Origin: Rhodococcus sp. OK519
GTDB lineage: Bacteria; Actinomycetota; Actinomycetes; Mycobacteriales; Mycobacteriaceae
Direction: 5' to 3'
Length of the DNA: 64,000 nt
Assembly (NCBI RefSeq): GCF_003051005.1
Contig: NZ_QAOW01000001.1
Span: forward strand, 1,054,001-1,118,000
Shown here: piece after piece, positions 38,191-47,869 of the stretch
Layout of the letters: the number at the start of each line of letters is the position of its first letter
Numbering within the stretch: position 1 is the first letter of the stretch
Notes under the pieces: model-generated
Told to the model about the DNA's origin: nothing
What the model saw: the letters and a program-made list of their open reading frames with translations, nothing else
Database searches by the model: none
Translations under genes and position numbers: made by a program

Positions 38191-38228
38191 ACGGAGGGCC
38201 GGGTCGACGAGTCGACCCGGCCCTCCGT
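38191..38228. terminator. Bidirectional terminator, YhgE / ectC
   Basis: A perfect 18-bp inverted repeat (38191-38208 with 38211-38228) leaves a 2-base spacer. It separates convergent genes. Confidence 0.85.
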
Positions 38229-38239
38229 CCCCGACGCTG

Positions 38240-38656
38240 TTACGAGACCTGGCGTTCCGCCTCGTCGACTGTGATCAACGGGTAGACGCCGTTCTCGTCG
38301 TGCACCTCGCGACCGGTGACCGGGGGATTGAACACGCACAGCATGCGCATCTCGGTGACCGGTTCCACGCGGTGACGTTCGTGCCCGTTCAGCAGATACA
38401 TGGTGCCCGGGCGCAGCTGGTAGACCTCGCCGCTCTCGAGGTCGGTGAGGATGCCGTCACCCTCGACCAACCACACCGCCTCGATGTGATTGGCGTAGTG
38501 GAACTCGTTGACGGACCCGGCTCGAATCACGGTCTCGTGGAACGAGAATCCCACGCCGTCCCCCCCGAGCACGATGCGCTTGCTGCGCCAGTTCCCGTCC
38601 TCGCTGGTGATGTCGCGGTCGGTGTCGGTGATCTCGTCGGTGGTACGAACGATCAT
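38240..38656 (-). CDS. ectC: L-ectoine synthase
   Basis: It cyclises N-gamma-acetyl-diaminobutyrate to ectoine, the last step of compatible-solute synthesis. The 138-residue cupin shows [24 protein letters not shown] (about residues 40-63, metal and substrate ligands) and [12 protein letters not shown] near 87. The ATG at 38656 has GAGGAG upstream. It is the third gene of ectABC; no ectD hydroxylase follows, since the bidirectional terminator comes directly after the stop. Confidence 0.97.
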   Translation of the reverse strand: MIVRTTDEITDTDRDITSEDGNWRSKRIVLGGDGVGFSFHETVIRAGSVNEFHYANHIEAVWLVEGDGILTDLESGEVYQLRPGTMYLLNGHERHRVEPVTEMRMLCVFNPPVTGREVHDENGVYPLITVDEAERQVS

Positions 38657-38699
38657 GAAAGCTCCTCTCGTCACTGCAGTTTCGGAAGGACCCGTGCCG

Positions 38700-39959
38700 T
38701 CAGGCGAAGACCTTGGCGGTGGCCTCGGCGAGAATGCTCAGGCCGTGGTCGAGCTCGTCTTCGGCGATGGTCAGCGGTGGCAACAGTTTCACCACTTCGT
38801 CGGACGGTCCGGACGTCTCGGCGAGTAGGCCCTCGTCGAAGGCGAGTCCGCACACCTTCACGGCCATCCCGGGGTCTGCGAACACGAGGCCCTGAACCAT
38901 GCCGCGGCCGCGGGTGCTGACCCCGTCGAACGTCTCGGCGAGGTTCGAGAAGATCCGGTTGATCCGCTCGCCCTTCGCGAGGGTGGACCGGTGCAGGGCA
39001 TCGTCGGACCAGTAGTGGTCGAGTGCCGCGGTCGCGGTCACGAAGGCGGGATTGTTACCTCGGAACGTGCCGTTGTGCTCACCGGGAGCCCACAGGTCGA
39101 GTTCCGGTTTGAACAGTGTGAGCGCCATCGGCAGGCCGTAGCCGCCGATCGACTTCGACAGCGTCACGATGTCGGGGGTGATCCCGGCGATCTCGAACGA
39201 GAAGAACGGACCGGTACGGCCACAGCCCATCTGCACGTCGTCGACGATGAGCAGGATGTCGCGGCGCTGGCAGAGGTCGGCGAGCGCGCGCAGCCATTCG
39301 GGCCTGGCGACGTTCACGCCGCCCTCGCCCTGCACGGTCTCGACGATCACCGCGGCCGGACGGTTGAGTCCGCTGCCGGAGTCGTCGAGCACCCGCTCGA
39401 ACCACTGGAAGTCCTCGGTGACGCCGCCGAAGTAGTTGTCGAACGGCATGGGCGTGGCGTGCACCAACGGCACTCCAGCGCCGGCGCGCTTCATCGAATT
39501 GCCGGTCACCGACAACGCGCCGAGCGTCATGCCGTGAAAGGCGTTGGTGAAGTTGATGATCGACTCGCGGCCGGTCGCCTTGCGGGCCAGCTTGAGAGCC
39601 GCCTCGACCGAGTTGGTGCCGGTGGGCCCGGGGAACTGCACCTTGTAGTCGAGTCCCCGCGGTTCCAGGATGTTGCGCTGGAAGCTTTTCAGGAACTCGC
39701 GTTTGGCGACGGTCGACATGTCGAGTCCGTGTGTGATGCCGTCGCTCGCGATGTAGTCGATCAGTGCTTGTTTCATGACGGGGTTGTTGTGCCCGTAGTT
39801 GAGCGCACCGGCGCCCGCGAAGAAGTCCAGGTATTCACGCCCGGTCTCGTCGCGGATCCACGCTCCGGATGCGGTATCGAAGACGGCGGGCCAGTTGCGG
39901 CTGTAGCTCCGCACCTCGGATTCGAGCGATTCGAAGATGCTGGTCTCGACAGTGGTCAT
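38700..39959 (-). CDS. ectB: Diaminobutyrate--2-oxoglutarate transaminase
   Basis: This PLP enzyme converts aspartate semialdehyde to 2,4-diaminobutyrate, the first committed ectoine step. The 419-residue product has [22 protein letters not shown] near residue 108, [11 protein letters not shown] near 240 and the PLP lysine in [10 protein letters not shown] near 269. The ATG at 39959 has GGAAGGAG upstream. ectA ends 13 bases before it and ectC begins 43 bases after it, so the three are an operon. Confidence 0.97.
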   Translation of the reverse strand: MTTVETSIFESLESEVRSYSRNWPAVFDTASGAWIRDETGREYLDFFAGAGALNYGHNNPVMKQALIDYIASDGITHGLDMSTVAKREFLKSFQRNILEPRGLDYKVQFPGPTGTNSVEAALKLARKATGRESIINFTNAFHGMTLGALSVTGNSMKRAGAGVPLVHATPMPFDNYFGGVTEDFQWFERVLDDSGSGLNRPAAVIVETVQGEGGVNVARPEWLRALADLCQRRDILLIVDDVQMGCGRTGPFFSFEIAGITPDIVTLSKSIGGYGLPMALTLFKPELDLWAPGEHNGTFRGNNPAFVTATAALDHYWSDDALHRSTLAKGERINRIFSNLAETFDGVSTRGRGMVQGLVFADPGMAVKVCGLAFDEGLLAETSGPSDEVVKLLPPLTIAEDELDHGLSILAEATAKVFA

Positions 39960-39972
39960 GAGTGCTCCTTCC

Positions 39973-40500
39973 TCAGGAGGCGTTCTGCGGCGAGATCGTG
40001 TAGAGATCCTCGGCCTCGTGCCCGTCGGGAAAATCGTTGGGGGAGAACAGTTCATTTTTGGTGATCACGCATCCGCGCCGGTGGGCCACGGAGGTGAAGA
40101 GTGCTATCGATGCGGCGTTATCGGGGCTGATGGTGGTCTCGAGTTTCCAGACACCTTGCAATGCAACGTGATCGAGAAGATTCGAGAGCATGCGACCGGC
40201 CAGCCCGCGGCCTCGCTGATTATCGTCGACGGCAACCTGCCAGACGAAGAGTGTGGCCGGCACCTCGGGGCGCACGTAGCCGGTGACGAATCCGACGACC
40301 CTGTCGTCGGCGGTGGCGACTATCGAGGTGTCCTGAAAATCTCTGCACCACAGTAGATATGAGTAGCTCGAATTGAGATCGAGCACCTGCGAATCCTTGG
40401 CGATCTCCCAGAGCCGGACTCCGTCTGAGATCTGGGGCTTACGAAACTCCACCGCGTCCGGCGCGGTGGTTGAGGTATTTCTCAGCTGTAATGGCGTCAT
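39973..40500 (-). CDS. ectA: L-2,4-diaminobutyrate N-gamma-acetyltransferase
   Basis: It acetylates diaminobutyrate with acetyl-CoA in ectoine synthesis. The GNAT fold is shown by [20 protein letters not shown] (near residue 92-111), the acetyl-CoA loop, and [16 protein letters not shown] earlier, an EctA signature. The 175-residue length is normal. The ATG at 40500 is preferred; a TTG at 40521 is possible. An inverted repeat 44-70 bases upstream may be the operator of the osmotically controlled operon. Confidence 0.95.
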   Translation of the reverse strand: MTPLQLRNTSTTAPDAVEFRKPQISDGVRLWEIAKDSQVLDLNSSYSYLLWCRDFQDTSIVATADDRVVGFVTGYVRPEVPATLFVWQVAVDDNQRGRGLAGRMLSNLLDHVALQGVWKLETTISPDNAASIALFTSVAHRRGCVITKNELFSPNDFPDGHEAEDLYTISPQNAS

Positions 40501-40543
40501 TGTGGTTGGCGTCCTTGTCAATCGAACCTAACAATCGCGCGTC

Positions 40544-40570
40544 CCGATTTCACGGATCCGAGTAAATCGG
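40544..40570. promoter_or_regulatory. Inverted repeat upstream of ectABC
   Basis: CCGATTT at 40544-40550 and AAATCGG at 40564-40570 flank the inner palindrome CGGATCCG (40553-40560). It is a candidate operator for the ect operon. Confidence 0.4.
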
Positions 40571-40632
40571 ACAGAGGAGACCCGATGCCCTTGCAGGTGA
40601 GGCACCCTATGTGAGGCTGATCACACCACGCG

Positions 40633-42741
40633 CTACTTGGGGGTTGCGAGCGCGAATGGCAGGACTGCGGGGGCGCCAGCCTTCCGAAGTGTCCGGGCTG
40701 CCATCGTGAGGGTCCATCCGGTGTCGCTGACGGTGTCGAGCAGGAGGACGGGACGGTCGAGGCCGGACAGGTCCGGGGCGTCCCACATGCCGTCCAGTCC
40801 CGCGACGCGGTACGCCGAGTTGGCGGCCGAGACGGGTGGATGCTCGGGCCGCACGTGCAGGATGCCCAGGTCGTCGAGCCGTCCCACCTCAGCCAGTCGT
40901 GCGGTGAGGGAGCGCACCAGAACGGGGTGCGTCGACGACTCCAGGCCCATGACCGATCCCGGGCGGTCGCTCCAGTCCCACGCGGCGAGGACCTTGATGC
41001 AGGCGTCCACGATGGCATCGGGCACCGGCGCGTCGGGGCCGTCGAGCAGTCCGCGAAGGCGCTGCCCCCAGCCGAGATCCGACAGGCGTCCCAGCACGCG
41101 ACCGGGCTCGGGACCGTCGGAGATCTTGCCGGACAAGCTGATTCCCAGCTTTGCCATGCCGGTGGGCCACTGCTTGCGGGGCGCGAGGTCGATTCCAGGG
41201 CGCTGCAGGCGCTGCCGGGTGTCGGCGAGCGTGGTGTCGCTCACCGCGCCGCTGTACTTGGGCCCGGCACAGTTGTCGCAGCGGCCGCACCGGGCGTCGT
41301 CGGAGAGTCCGGGATCGTCGAGTTGGCGGCGCAGGAACGTCATGCGGCACTCGTCGGTGCGCTCGTACTCGAGCATGGCCTGCTGCTCGGCCTGCCGGGC
41401 CACTTCGAGCCGGCCGTAGCGGTCGGCGTCGTAGGTCCACGGCTGTCCGGTCGCGAGCCAGCCGCCGCGGACGCGCCGGACCGCGCCGTCGACGTCGAGG
41501 ACCTTGAGGACCAGTTCGAGTCGGGTGCGGTTCAGTTCGACGAGCGGCTCGAGCGCCATCGTGGACTGCGGGCGTTCGGTGTCGAGGACGTCGATGACCT
41601 TGCGGACGATGTGCTCCCGGGGGAAGGACACCGACGCGAAGTAGCTCCAGATCTGCTGATCCTCGTGGCCCGGAAGCAGCACCACCTCGGCGCTGTCGGT
41701 CGACCGGCCGGCGCGGCCCACCTGCTGGTAGTACGAGATGGGCGACGACGGTGCACCGAGGTGTACGACGAACCCGAGGTCGGGCTTGTCGAAGCCCATG
41801 CCCAGTGCCGACGTCGCGACCAGTGCCTTGACGCGGTTGTTCAGCAGATCCTGTTCGAGAACCTCGCGCTCGGCGGCGTCCGTCTGGCCGGTGTACGCGG
41901 CCACCTGGTGGCCCCGGTCGGACAGCAGGCTCGCCAGGTCGCGCGCGGCCGAGACCGTCAGGGTGTAGATGATGCCCGAACCGGGCAGATCGTCGAGGTG
42001 CTCGGCGAGCCACGCCGCACGCTGGGTCGCCTCCGGGATGCGCACCACCGACATGCTCAGCGAATCGCGCTCGAGGGTGCCGCGCAGCACGAGGGTCTCG
42101 GCCCCGCCGACCCCCAGCTGAGTGGAGACGTCGGCGACGACGCGGTCGTTCGCGGTCGCTGTGGTGGCGAGCACGGGGATGCCCTCGCCCAGTTCCTCGA
42201 CGAGGGTGCGGATGCGGCGGTAGTCCGGACGGAAGTCGTGGCCCCAGTCCGACACACAGTGCGCCTCGTCGACCACGACGAGCCCCGCGTCCGCGGCGAG
42301 GGACGGCAACACCTGGTCGCGGAAGTCCGGGTTGTTGAGCCGCTCGGGGCTCACCAGCAGCACATCCAGTTCACGGTCCGCGACGCGCTGGTGGATCTCG
42401 TCCCACTCGGTGACGTTGCCGGAGTTGATCGTCGCGGCCTGCACCCCCGCGCGCTCCGCGGACGCCACCTGGTTACGCATGAGCGCCAGCAGGGGCGAGA
42501 CGATGACGGTGGGGCCGTGACCGCGCGCACGCAGCAGTTTCGCGGCGATGAAGTAGACGGCCGACTTGCCCCAGCCGGTGCGCTGCACGACGAGCGCTCT
42601 CCGGCGCCCGACGACGAGCGCCTCGATCGCCGTCCACTGGTCTTCGCGCAGAACGGCCTGCGGCCCCGCGAGTTCGCGGAGCAACCGCTCGGCCTCGTCG
42701 CGGAGTTCGGCGGCAGACTCGGTGGTGGTCGCGGTCGTCAT
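40633..42741 (-). CDS. rqlH: RecQ-like DNA helicase with C-terminal phosphoribosyltransferase domain (RqlH type)
   Basis: This is an SF2 3'-5' DNA helicase. Walker A is RTGWGKS near residue 55, DEAHCVSDWGHDFRP is near 160, and QVGRAGRSTDSAE motif VI near 340. A four-Cys zinc module (CRMTF to CGRCDNC) lies near 450-475. In place of RQC and HRDC domains the protein ends in a phosphoribosyltransferase-like domain, with PVLLLDTVSDTGWTLTMAA near 662 as the PRPP-binding loop. M. smegmatis RqlH has the same layout. The role of the PRTase domain is not known. The 702-residue length fits. CACGAT lies 6 nt before the ATG, and GGAGA could serve as ribosome site. Confidence 0.93.
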   Translation of the reverse strand: MTTATTTESAAELRDEAERLLRELAGPQAVLREDQWTAIEALVVGRRRALVVQRTGWGKSAVYFIAAKLLRARGHGPTVIVSPLLALMRNQVASAERAGVQAATINSGNVTEWDEIHQRVADRELDVLLVSPERLNNPDFRDQVLPSLAADAGLVVVDEAHCVSDWGHDFRPDYRRIRTLVEELGEGIPVLATTATANDRVVADVSTQLGVGGAETLVLRGTLERDSLSMSVVRIPEATQRAAWLAEHLDDLPGSGIIYTLTVSAARDLASLLSDRGHQVAAYTGQTDAAEREVLEQDLLNNRVKALVATSALGMGFDKPDLGFVVHLGAPSSPISYYQQVGRAGRSTDSAEVVLLPGHEDQQIWSYFASVSFPREHIVRKVIDVLDTERPQSTMALEPLVELNRTRLELVLKVLDVDGAVRRVRGGWLATGQPWTYDADRYGRLEVARQAEQQAMLEYERTDECRMTFLRRQLDDPGLSDDARCGRCDNCAGPKYSGAVSDTTLADTRQRLQRPGIDLAPRKQWPTGMAKLGISLSGKISDGPEPGRVLGRLSDLGWGQRLRGLLDGPDAPVPDAIVDACIKVLAAWDWSDRPGSVMGLESSTHPVLVRSLTARLAEVGRLDDLGILHVRPEHPPVSAANSAYRVAGLDGMWDAPDLSGLDRPVLLLDTVSDTGWTLTMAARTLRKAGAPAVLPFALATPK

Positions 42742-42793
42742 GTCTCCATCGTGCCCGAGGGGGCCGACAGGTCGGGTGACGCGGTGGGCGCGC

Positions 42794-43255
42794 TCAGTCG
42801 GCTGTCGACCGCGCCATGTGCAGGATCGGGAAGGGGCGCCCGTCGGCGTCGGTCGCCGAACGGCTCCGCGTGACGAACCCGTGGCGCTCGTAGAACCCGA
42901 CGGCCTGCGGATTCTGCTCGTTGACGTCGAGGATCAGGTCCGGGTGGTCGGCGAGCGCACGCCGCAGCAGCGCCGAACCGACACCACGACCGCGATACGT
43001 GTCGTCGACGAACAGCATTTCGAGGGAGTTGCCGGCCAGCCCGGAGAAGCCTGCCGGGGTGCCCTCGACGTCGGCGACCGTGAGCTCGACCGCCGGCAGG
43101 TAGTCGCTCAACATCCGTGACGCGTAGAAGTCGACGTCCTCCGGCGAGAGGAAGGTGTGCGTCGCCTCGACAGCGCTGCGCCAGATGCGGACGAGAAAAG
43201 GCCACTCGGCGGGGCCGTGGCACGGGCGTAGGACCGGGTCGTGTGTGGAACGCAT
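42794..43255 (-). CDS. GNAT-family N-acetyltransferase (YjaB/PhnO-like)
   Basis: This 153-residue acetyltransferase has an unknown substrate. WRSAVEATHTFLSPEDVDFY near the N-terminus resembles YjaB/YiaC-type GNATs. LFVDDTYRGRGVGSALLRRAL near residue 80-100 is the acetyl-CoA loop, and LDVNEQNPQAVGFYERHGFVT closes the fold. The ATG at 43255 follows TACGCT by 7 nt and lacks a Shine-Dalgarno sequence, so a leaderless mRNA is likely. It lies between rqlH and rbsK with short gaps. Confidence 0.85.
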   Translation of the reverse strand: MRSTHDPVLRPCHGPAEWPFLVRIWRSAVEATHTFLSPEDVDFYASRMLSDYLPAVELTVADVEGTPAGFSGLAGNSLEMLFVDDTYRGRGVGSALLRRALADHPDLILDVNEQNPQAVGFYERHGFVTRSRSATDADGRPFPILHMARSTAD

Positions 43256-43262
43256 TCCGTGG

Positions 43263-43268
43263 AGCGTA
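43263..43268 (-). promoter_or_regulatory. -10 hexamer TACGCT, leaderless GNAT gene
   Basis: TACGCT is 7 nt before the ATG at 43255, with no ribosome site between. Confidence 0.5.
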
Positions 43269-43303
43269 CGGCCGTCGGGTCGAGGCTCCAACCCGTTTTC
43301 GTG

Positions 43304-44176
43304 TCAGCTTTGGCGGGCCAGCAGCGCGTCGATCTCCTTCCGTGTCGGCGAGGCCGCCGCCGCGCCGGGCCGGGTCGTCGCCAGCGCGCCCGCGGCACCA
43401 GCGAAGGTGAGTGCCTCCTGCGGCCCGCGGTTCCAGGCGACGGCGAGCGCGCCGGTGAAGGCGTCGCCGGCGCCCGTCGTGTCGACCGCGTCGACGGTGA
43501 GGGCGTCGGCCCGAACTCGCTCGCCCGTCGGACCCCGGTAGCGCGCGCCGTCGGCACCGAGGGTCGTGACGACGTGGTGCACGCGGGAGAGGGTGTCCTC
43601 GCCGAGTTGGCGTTCCTCGGTCTCGTTGACGACGAGGACGTCTACGGCGTCGACGAGGTCGTCCGGAAGTGTTTGCGCCGGCGACGGATTGAGCATCACG
43701 AGGGTGTCGTGCGTGGAGGCGTGGCGGGCGGCTGCGGTCACCGTGTGGATCGGAATCTCCAACTGGCACAGCAGGACGTCGGCGTTCGCGATCGCCGCCA
43801 GTTCGCTCTCGGTGAGGTCGTGGACGTGTGAGTTGGCCCCCGCCACCACGATGATCGAGTTCTGGCCGTCGTCGTCGACGGTGATCGCGGCGACCCCGCT
43901 GGGGCCCGGCACCTCCCGCAGGTGTTCGGCGTCGACCTCGGCGTCCACGAGCGTCTGGCGCAGCTCGAGCGCGAACGTGTCGTCACCCACCGCTCCGACG
44001 AAGGCGACGTCGCCACCGGCCTTCGCGGCCGCGATCGCCTGGTTCGAACCCTTGCCGCCCGGTGTGGTCGCGAAGGACGTTCCGAGGATGGTCTCGCCGG
44101 GGGCGGGCATCCGGGAAGTCCGGGTCACCAGATCCATGTTGATGCTGCCGACGACTACCACGCTGTTCTCCGCCAT
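43304..44176 (-). CDS. rbsK: Ribokinase
   Basis: It phosphorylates ribose to ribose 5-phosphate, feeding the pentose phosphate pathway. The PfkB fold shows VVVGSINMDLV at the N-terminus, TPGGKGSNQAIAAAKAGG near 38-54, and the catalytic DTTGAGDAFTGA near 240. The 290-residue length is normal. No ribose transporter or RbsD gene is adjacent. TAGCCT lies 6 nt before the ATG at 44176, suggesting a leaderless mRNA. Confidence 0.95.
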   Translation of the reverse strand: MAENSVVVVGSINMDLVTRTSRMPAPGETILGTSFATTPGGKGSNQAIAAAKAGGDVAFVGAVGDDTFALELRQTLVDAEVDAEHLREVPGPSGVAAITVDDDGQNSIIVVAGANSHVHDLTESELAAIANADVLLCQLEIPIHTVTAAARHASTHDTLVMLNPSPAQTLPDDLVDAVDVLVVNETEERQLGEDTLSRVHHVVTTLGADGARYRGPTGERVRADALTVDAVDTTGAGDAFTGALAVAWNRGPQEALTFAGAAGALATTRPGAAAASPTRKEIDALLARQS

Positions 44177-44182
44177 GTATCG

Positions 44183-44188
44183 AGGCTA
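44183..44188 (-). promoter_or_regulatory. -10 hexamer TAGCCT, leaderless rbsK
   Basis: TAGCCT is 6 nt before the ATG of rbsK. Confidence 0.5.
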
Positions 44189-44214
44189 GTTGCCGTGGCC
44201 GGCAGCGGGAGGTG

Positions 44215-45600
44215 TCAGTAGCGGGAGGAGGCCCGGCCGAGAAGCATGTAGTACCCGCCGCAGACCAGGGCACCGAACACCGCACCGACCACCAGCGCGA
44301 TGCGGCCGGCCTCGCTGAAGAAGAGCAGCACCACGACGAAGGCGAGGAAGGTCAACGCGATCCAGTTCGTGTAGGGCGCGCCGGGCAGTCGGTAGTCCGA
44401 TGCCGGCAGCGCTCCCCGGTTCACGAAGCGCCGGTAGCGCAGGTGGCAGGCGAGGATCACACCCCAGACGAAGATGATGCCGACCGTCGAGACCGACGTG
44501 ATGTAGACGAAGGCGCGGTCGGGGGAGAGGATGTTGACGATGACGCCGATGATCATCGCGGCGGCCGACATCGTGATGCCCACGTACGGGACGTGCCGGC
44601 CGTTGAGCTTGCCCAGCGCGGCCGGCGCCTCGTGGCGCAGCGACAGGCTGCGCAGCATCCGGCCCGTCGAGTAGATACCCGAGTTGCACGACGACAGTGC
44701 CGCGGTGAGCAGGACGAAGTTCATGATCCCCGCCGCCGCGGGGATGCCGATCTGTTCGAGTACCTCGACGAACGGGCTCTTCCCGGCCTGGAAGTCACGC
44801 CAGCTCGCGACGGACAGGATCACGATCAGAGAGCCGACGTAGAACAGGCCGATGCGGAACGGCAGGGTGTTGATCGCCTTGCGCAGCGTCTGTTTGGGGT
44901 TCTTCGCCTCCCCGGCCGTGACACCCACCAGCTCGACGCCCACGTACGCGAACATCACGACCTGCAGGGTCATCAGTGCGCTGCCGAACCCGTTCGGGAA
45001 GACGCCGCCGTCGGCCCACAGATTGGTGACGGTGGGGTTGGTGGCGTGGCCGAAGCCGAGCGTGAGGACGCCGATGCCGATCAGGATCATCCCCAGGATG
45101 GCGGTGATCTTGATGGCGGAGAACCAGAACTCGGCCTCGCCGAAGAGTTTCACCGAGATGAGGTTGGCGCTGAACAGCACCAGCAGGACGACGAGGGCGG
45201 TCAGCCACGTCGGCACACTCGGCCACCAGTATTCGACGTACTTGCCGGCCACGGTGATCTCGGCCATGCACGTGGCAGCCCAGACGGCCCAATACGCCCA
45301 CCCGGTCGCGAAACCGAAGAAGCGTCCCAGGAACTCCTCCGCGTACTCGGCGAAGCTGCCGGAGATCGGCCGGTAGGTGAGCAGTTCACCCAGAGCACGC
45401 ATGATGACGAAGATTGCGAGGCCGGCCGCCAGATAGGCCAGGATGAGCGACGGCCCGGCCTCCTCGATCGCGCCGCCGGCGCCGTAGAATAGGCCGGTGC
45501 CGATCGCTCCGCCGAGCGCGATCATCTGCACGGTGCGGGCATTGAGTCCGCGGCTGTATCCCTCGGACGGTGCTTCGTGGATCGTCTCGTGTCGTGACAC
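44215..45600 (-). CDS. Amino acid permease (APC superfamily)
   Basis: This is a 12-segment cytoplasmic-membrane transporter, probably proton-coupled amino acid uptake. RGLNARTVQMIALGGAIGTG near residue 17-36 is the family's first-helix signature, and SYRPISGSFAEYAEEFLG-like sequence (here TYRPISGSFAEYA) follows near 77. The 461-residue length is normal. The GTG at 45600 has AAGGA 7 nt upstream; an in-frame ATG at 45627 has none. The substrate cannot be read from sequence. It diverges from proA, which makes proline or glutamate-family substrates conceivable. Confidence 0.92.
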   Translation of the reverse strand: MSRHETIHEAPSEGYSRGLNARTVQMIALGGAIGTGLFYGAGGAIEEAGPSLILAYLAAGLAIFVIMRALGELLTYRPISGSFAEYAEEFLGRFFGFATGWAYWAVWAATCMAEITVAGKYVEYWWPSVPTWLTALVVLLVLFSANLISVKLFGEAEFWFSAIKITAILGMILIGIGVLTLGFGHATNPTVTNLWADGGVFPNGFGSALMTLQVVMFAYVGVELVGVTAGEAKNPKQTLRKAINTLPFRIGLFYVGSLIVILSVASWRDFQAGKSPFVEVLEQIGIPAAAGIMNFVLLTAALSSCNSGIYSTGRMLRSLSLRHEAPAALGKLNGRHVPYVGITMSAAAMIIGVIVNILSPDRAFVYITSVSTVGIIFVWGVILACHLRYRRFVNRGALPASDYRLPGAPYTNWIALTFLAFVVVLLFFSEAGRIALVVGAVFGALVCGGYYMLLGRASSRY

Positions 45601-45659
45601 TGACTTTTCCTTACGCTGGCGGCGCATGGGCAGAACGATTATGCGCTTGGTGCGCTCGC

Positions 45660-45665
45660 TAATCT
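45660..45665 (+). promoter_or_regulatory. -10 hexamer TAATCT, leaderless proA
   Basis: TAATCT is 6 nt before the ATG of proA and no Shine-Dalgarno sequence is present. Confidence 0.6.
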
Positions 45666-45671
45666 GTAGAT

Positions 45672-46955
45672 ATGACTGCCGCGACGCATACTTCACCGGC
45701 CGCCAACGACTCGGGGGCCATCCGTGACGAGGTGCACGACGCTGCCCGTCGCGCGCGCATCGCGTCCCGGGTGCTGGCGCTGTTGACCACTGCGCAGAAG
45801 GACGCTGCCCTGCACGCGGCCGCGGATGCGGTGCTCGCCGCCACCGACGCCGTCCTGGCTGCCAACGCCGCGGACATCGAGGCGGCCCGCGCGACCGGTA
45901 CCGAGGAATCTCTGCTCGATCGACTTCGCCTGACGGCCGCGCGTGTCGAGGGCATCGCGGCCGGACTGCGTCAGGTGGCCGGTCTGTCCGATCCGATCGG
46001 TGAGATCGTCCGCGGTTCGACGCTGCCGAACGGCCTCGAGATCCGTCAGCTCCGCGTGCCCCTCGGCGTGGTCGGCATGGTGTACGAGGCGCGCCCGAAC
46101 GTCACGGTCGACGCATTCGGTCTGGCGCTCAAGTCCGGCAACGCGGCACTGCTGCGGGGATCGTCGTCGGCCGCCCACTCCAACGCCGCGCTCGTGAAGG
46201 TGCTCCGGGCAGCGCTCACCGAGCAGGGTCTGCCCGCCGATGCCGTCCAGTTGCTCCCCAGCGCCGACCGCTCGAGTGTCACGCACCTCATCCAGGCCCG
46301 CGGCCTCGTCGACGTCGTCATCCCGCGCGGCGGTGCCGGCCTCATCAACGCGGTCGTCCGCGACGCGACCGTCCCGACGATCGAGACGGGCGTCGGCAAC
46401 TGCCACGTCTACGTCCATTCCGCGGCCGACCTGGAGATGGCCGAGAAGATCGTTCTCAACGCCAAGACTCGTCGCCCCAGCGTGTGCAATACCGCCGAGA
46501 CGCTGCTCGTCGATGCCGCGATCGCCGAGACCGCGGTTCCGAAGCTGCTGCAGGCACTCCAGATGCACAGCGTCACCGTGCACGGCGACCTGCCCGGACT
46601 CGTGCCGGCCACCGAGGAGGACTGGTCGGAGGAGTACCTGACCCTCGACATCGCCCTCAAGGTCGTCGACGGGATGGACGCTGCCGTCGCGCACATCGAC
46701 TGCTACGGGACGGGCCACACGGAGGCCATCGTGACGTCCGATTTGTCCGCGGCGCGCGAGTTCACCGCCCGTGTCGACGCTGCCGCGGTTATGGTCAACG
46801 CCTCGACCGCGTTCACCGACGGTGAGCAGTTCGGGTTCGGCGCGGAGATCGGGATCTCCACGCAGAAGCTGCACGCCCGCGGCCCGATGGGGCTGGGCGA
46901 GCTCACCTCGACCAAGTGGACTGTCTGGGGAGACGGCCATACCCGACCGGCCTGA
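45672..46955 (+). CDS. proA: Glutamate-5-semialdehyde dehydrogenase (gamma-glutamyl phosphate reductase)
   Basis: It reduces gamma-glutamyl phosphate to glutamate semialdehyde, the second proline step after pro[20 protein letters not shown] near residue 131 is diagnostic, the catalytic Cys is in [13 protein letters not shown] near 272, and the C-terminus has [21 protein letters not shown]. The 427-residue length is normal. The ATG lacks a ribosome site and sits 6 nt after a -10 box. The MoxR-type ATPase follows after 19 bases. Confidence 0.97.
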   Translation: MTAATHTSPAANDSGAIRDEVHDAARRARIASRVLALLTTAQKDAALHAAADAVLAATDAVLAANAADIEAARATGTEESLLDRLRLTAARVEGIAAGLRQVAGLSDPIGEIVRGSTLPNGLEIRQLRVPLGVVGMVYEARPNVTVDAFGLALKSGNAALLRGSSSAAHSNAALVKVLRAALTEQGLPADAVQLLPSADRSSVTHLIQARGLVDVVIPRGGAGLINAVVRDATVPTIETGVGNCHVYVHSAADLEMAEKIVLNAKTRRPSVCNTAETLLVDAAIAETAVPKLLQALQMHSVTVHGDLPGLVPATEEDWSEEYLTLDIALKVVDGMDAAVAHIDCYGTGHTEAIVTSDLSAAREFTARVDAAAVMVNASTAFTDGEQFGFGAEIGISTQKLHARGPMGLGELTSTKWTVWGDGHTRPA

Positions 46956-46974
46956 CGGCCCGAAAGGAGCGAGT

Positions 46975-47856
46975 GTGGACCGGGCCCTGCCGACTGCACC
47001 GCCGCTGTTCGCGAGCGTCGACGACGTCGTCGCGCGTCTCGCCGAGACCGGCTACCTCGCCGACAAGGGGACCGCGACCGCGGTGTTCCTCGCCGACCGG
47101 CTGGGAAAGCCGCTGCTCATCGAGGGTCCGGCGGGTGTCGGCAAGACCGAGCTGGCCCGGGCCGTCGCGCAGACGTCCGGCGCGGAGCTGGTGCGCCTGC
47201 AGTGCTACGAGGGCGTCGACGAGTCCCGCGCGCTCTACGAGTGGAATCACGCGAAGCAGATCCTGCGCATTCAAGCAGGCAGTGATCACAGCTGGGACGC
47301 GACGAAGCAGGACGTCTTCTCCGAGGAGTTCCTGCTGACGCGCCCGCTGCTGACCGCGATCCGCCGTGAGGACCCGACGGTGCTGCTGATCGATGAGGTC
47401 GACAAGGCCGACGTCGAGATCGAGGGCCTGCTACTGGAGGTGCTCAGCGACTTCGCCGTCACGATCCCCGAACTCGGCACCATCACCGCGACCCGAAAGC
47501 CCTTCGCGGTGCTCACCTCGAACGCGACCCGCGAGCTGTCGGAGGCGCTCAAGCGCCGCTGCCTGTTCCTGCACCTGGAGTTCCCGGATGCCGACCTCGA
47601 GCGCCGGATCCTGGCGAGCCGGGTTCCGGAGCTGCCCGAGGCGATCGCCGAGCAACTCGTCCGCACGGTGAACGTGCTGCGCGGTATGCAGCTCAAGAAG
47701 GTGCCGTCGGTGTCGGAGACCATCGACTGGGGACGGACCTTGCTCGCGCTGGGACTCGACACCCTCGACGACGACGCCGTCCGCGCCACGATGGGTGTCG
47801 TACTCAAGCATCGCGCCGATCACCAGCGCGCCGCCGCCGAGCTCCGTCTGAACTGA
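46975..47856 (+). CDS. MoxR-family AAA+ ATPase
   Basis: This is a chaperone-like AAA+ protein that usually works with a VWA-domain partner to activate or load cofactors into enzymes. The 293-residue product has Walker A GPAGVGKTELA near residue 51, Walker B VLLIDEVDKAD near 138 and sensor 1 VLTSNATREL near 180. The GTG at 46975 has AAAGGAG upstream. The VWA gene starts 13 bases after its stop, so the two are an operon; the same pair occurs next to proA in mycobacteria. The client protein is unknown. Confidence 0.9.
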   Translation: MDRALPTAPPLFASVDDVVARLAETGYLADKGTATAVFLADRLGKPLLIEGPAGVGKTELARAVAQTSGAELVRLQCYEGVDESRALYEWNHAKQILRIQAGSDHSWDATKQDVFSEEFLLTRPLLTAIRREDPTVLLIDEVDKADVEIEGLLLEVLSDFAVTIPELGTITATRKPFAVLTSNATRELSEALKRRCLFLHLEFPDADLERRILASRVPELPEAIAEQLVRTVNVLRGMQLKKVPSVSETIDWGRTLLALGLDTLDDDAVRATMGVVLKHRADHQRAAAELRLN

Positions 47857-47869
47857 GAGGGCCGAGCCG

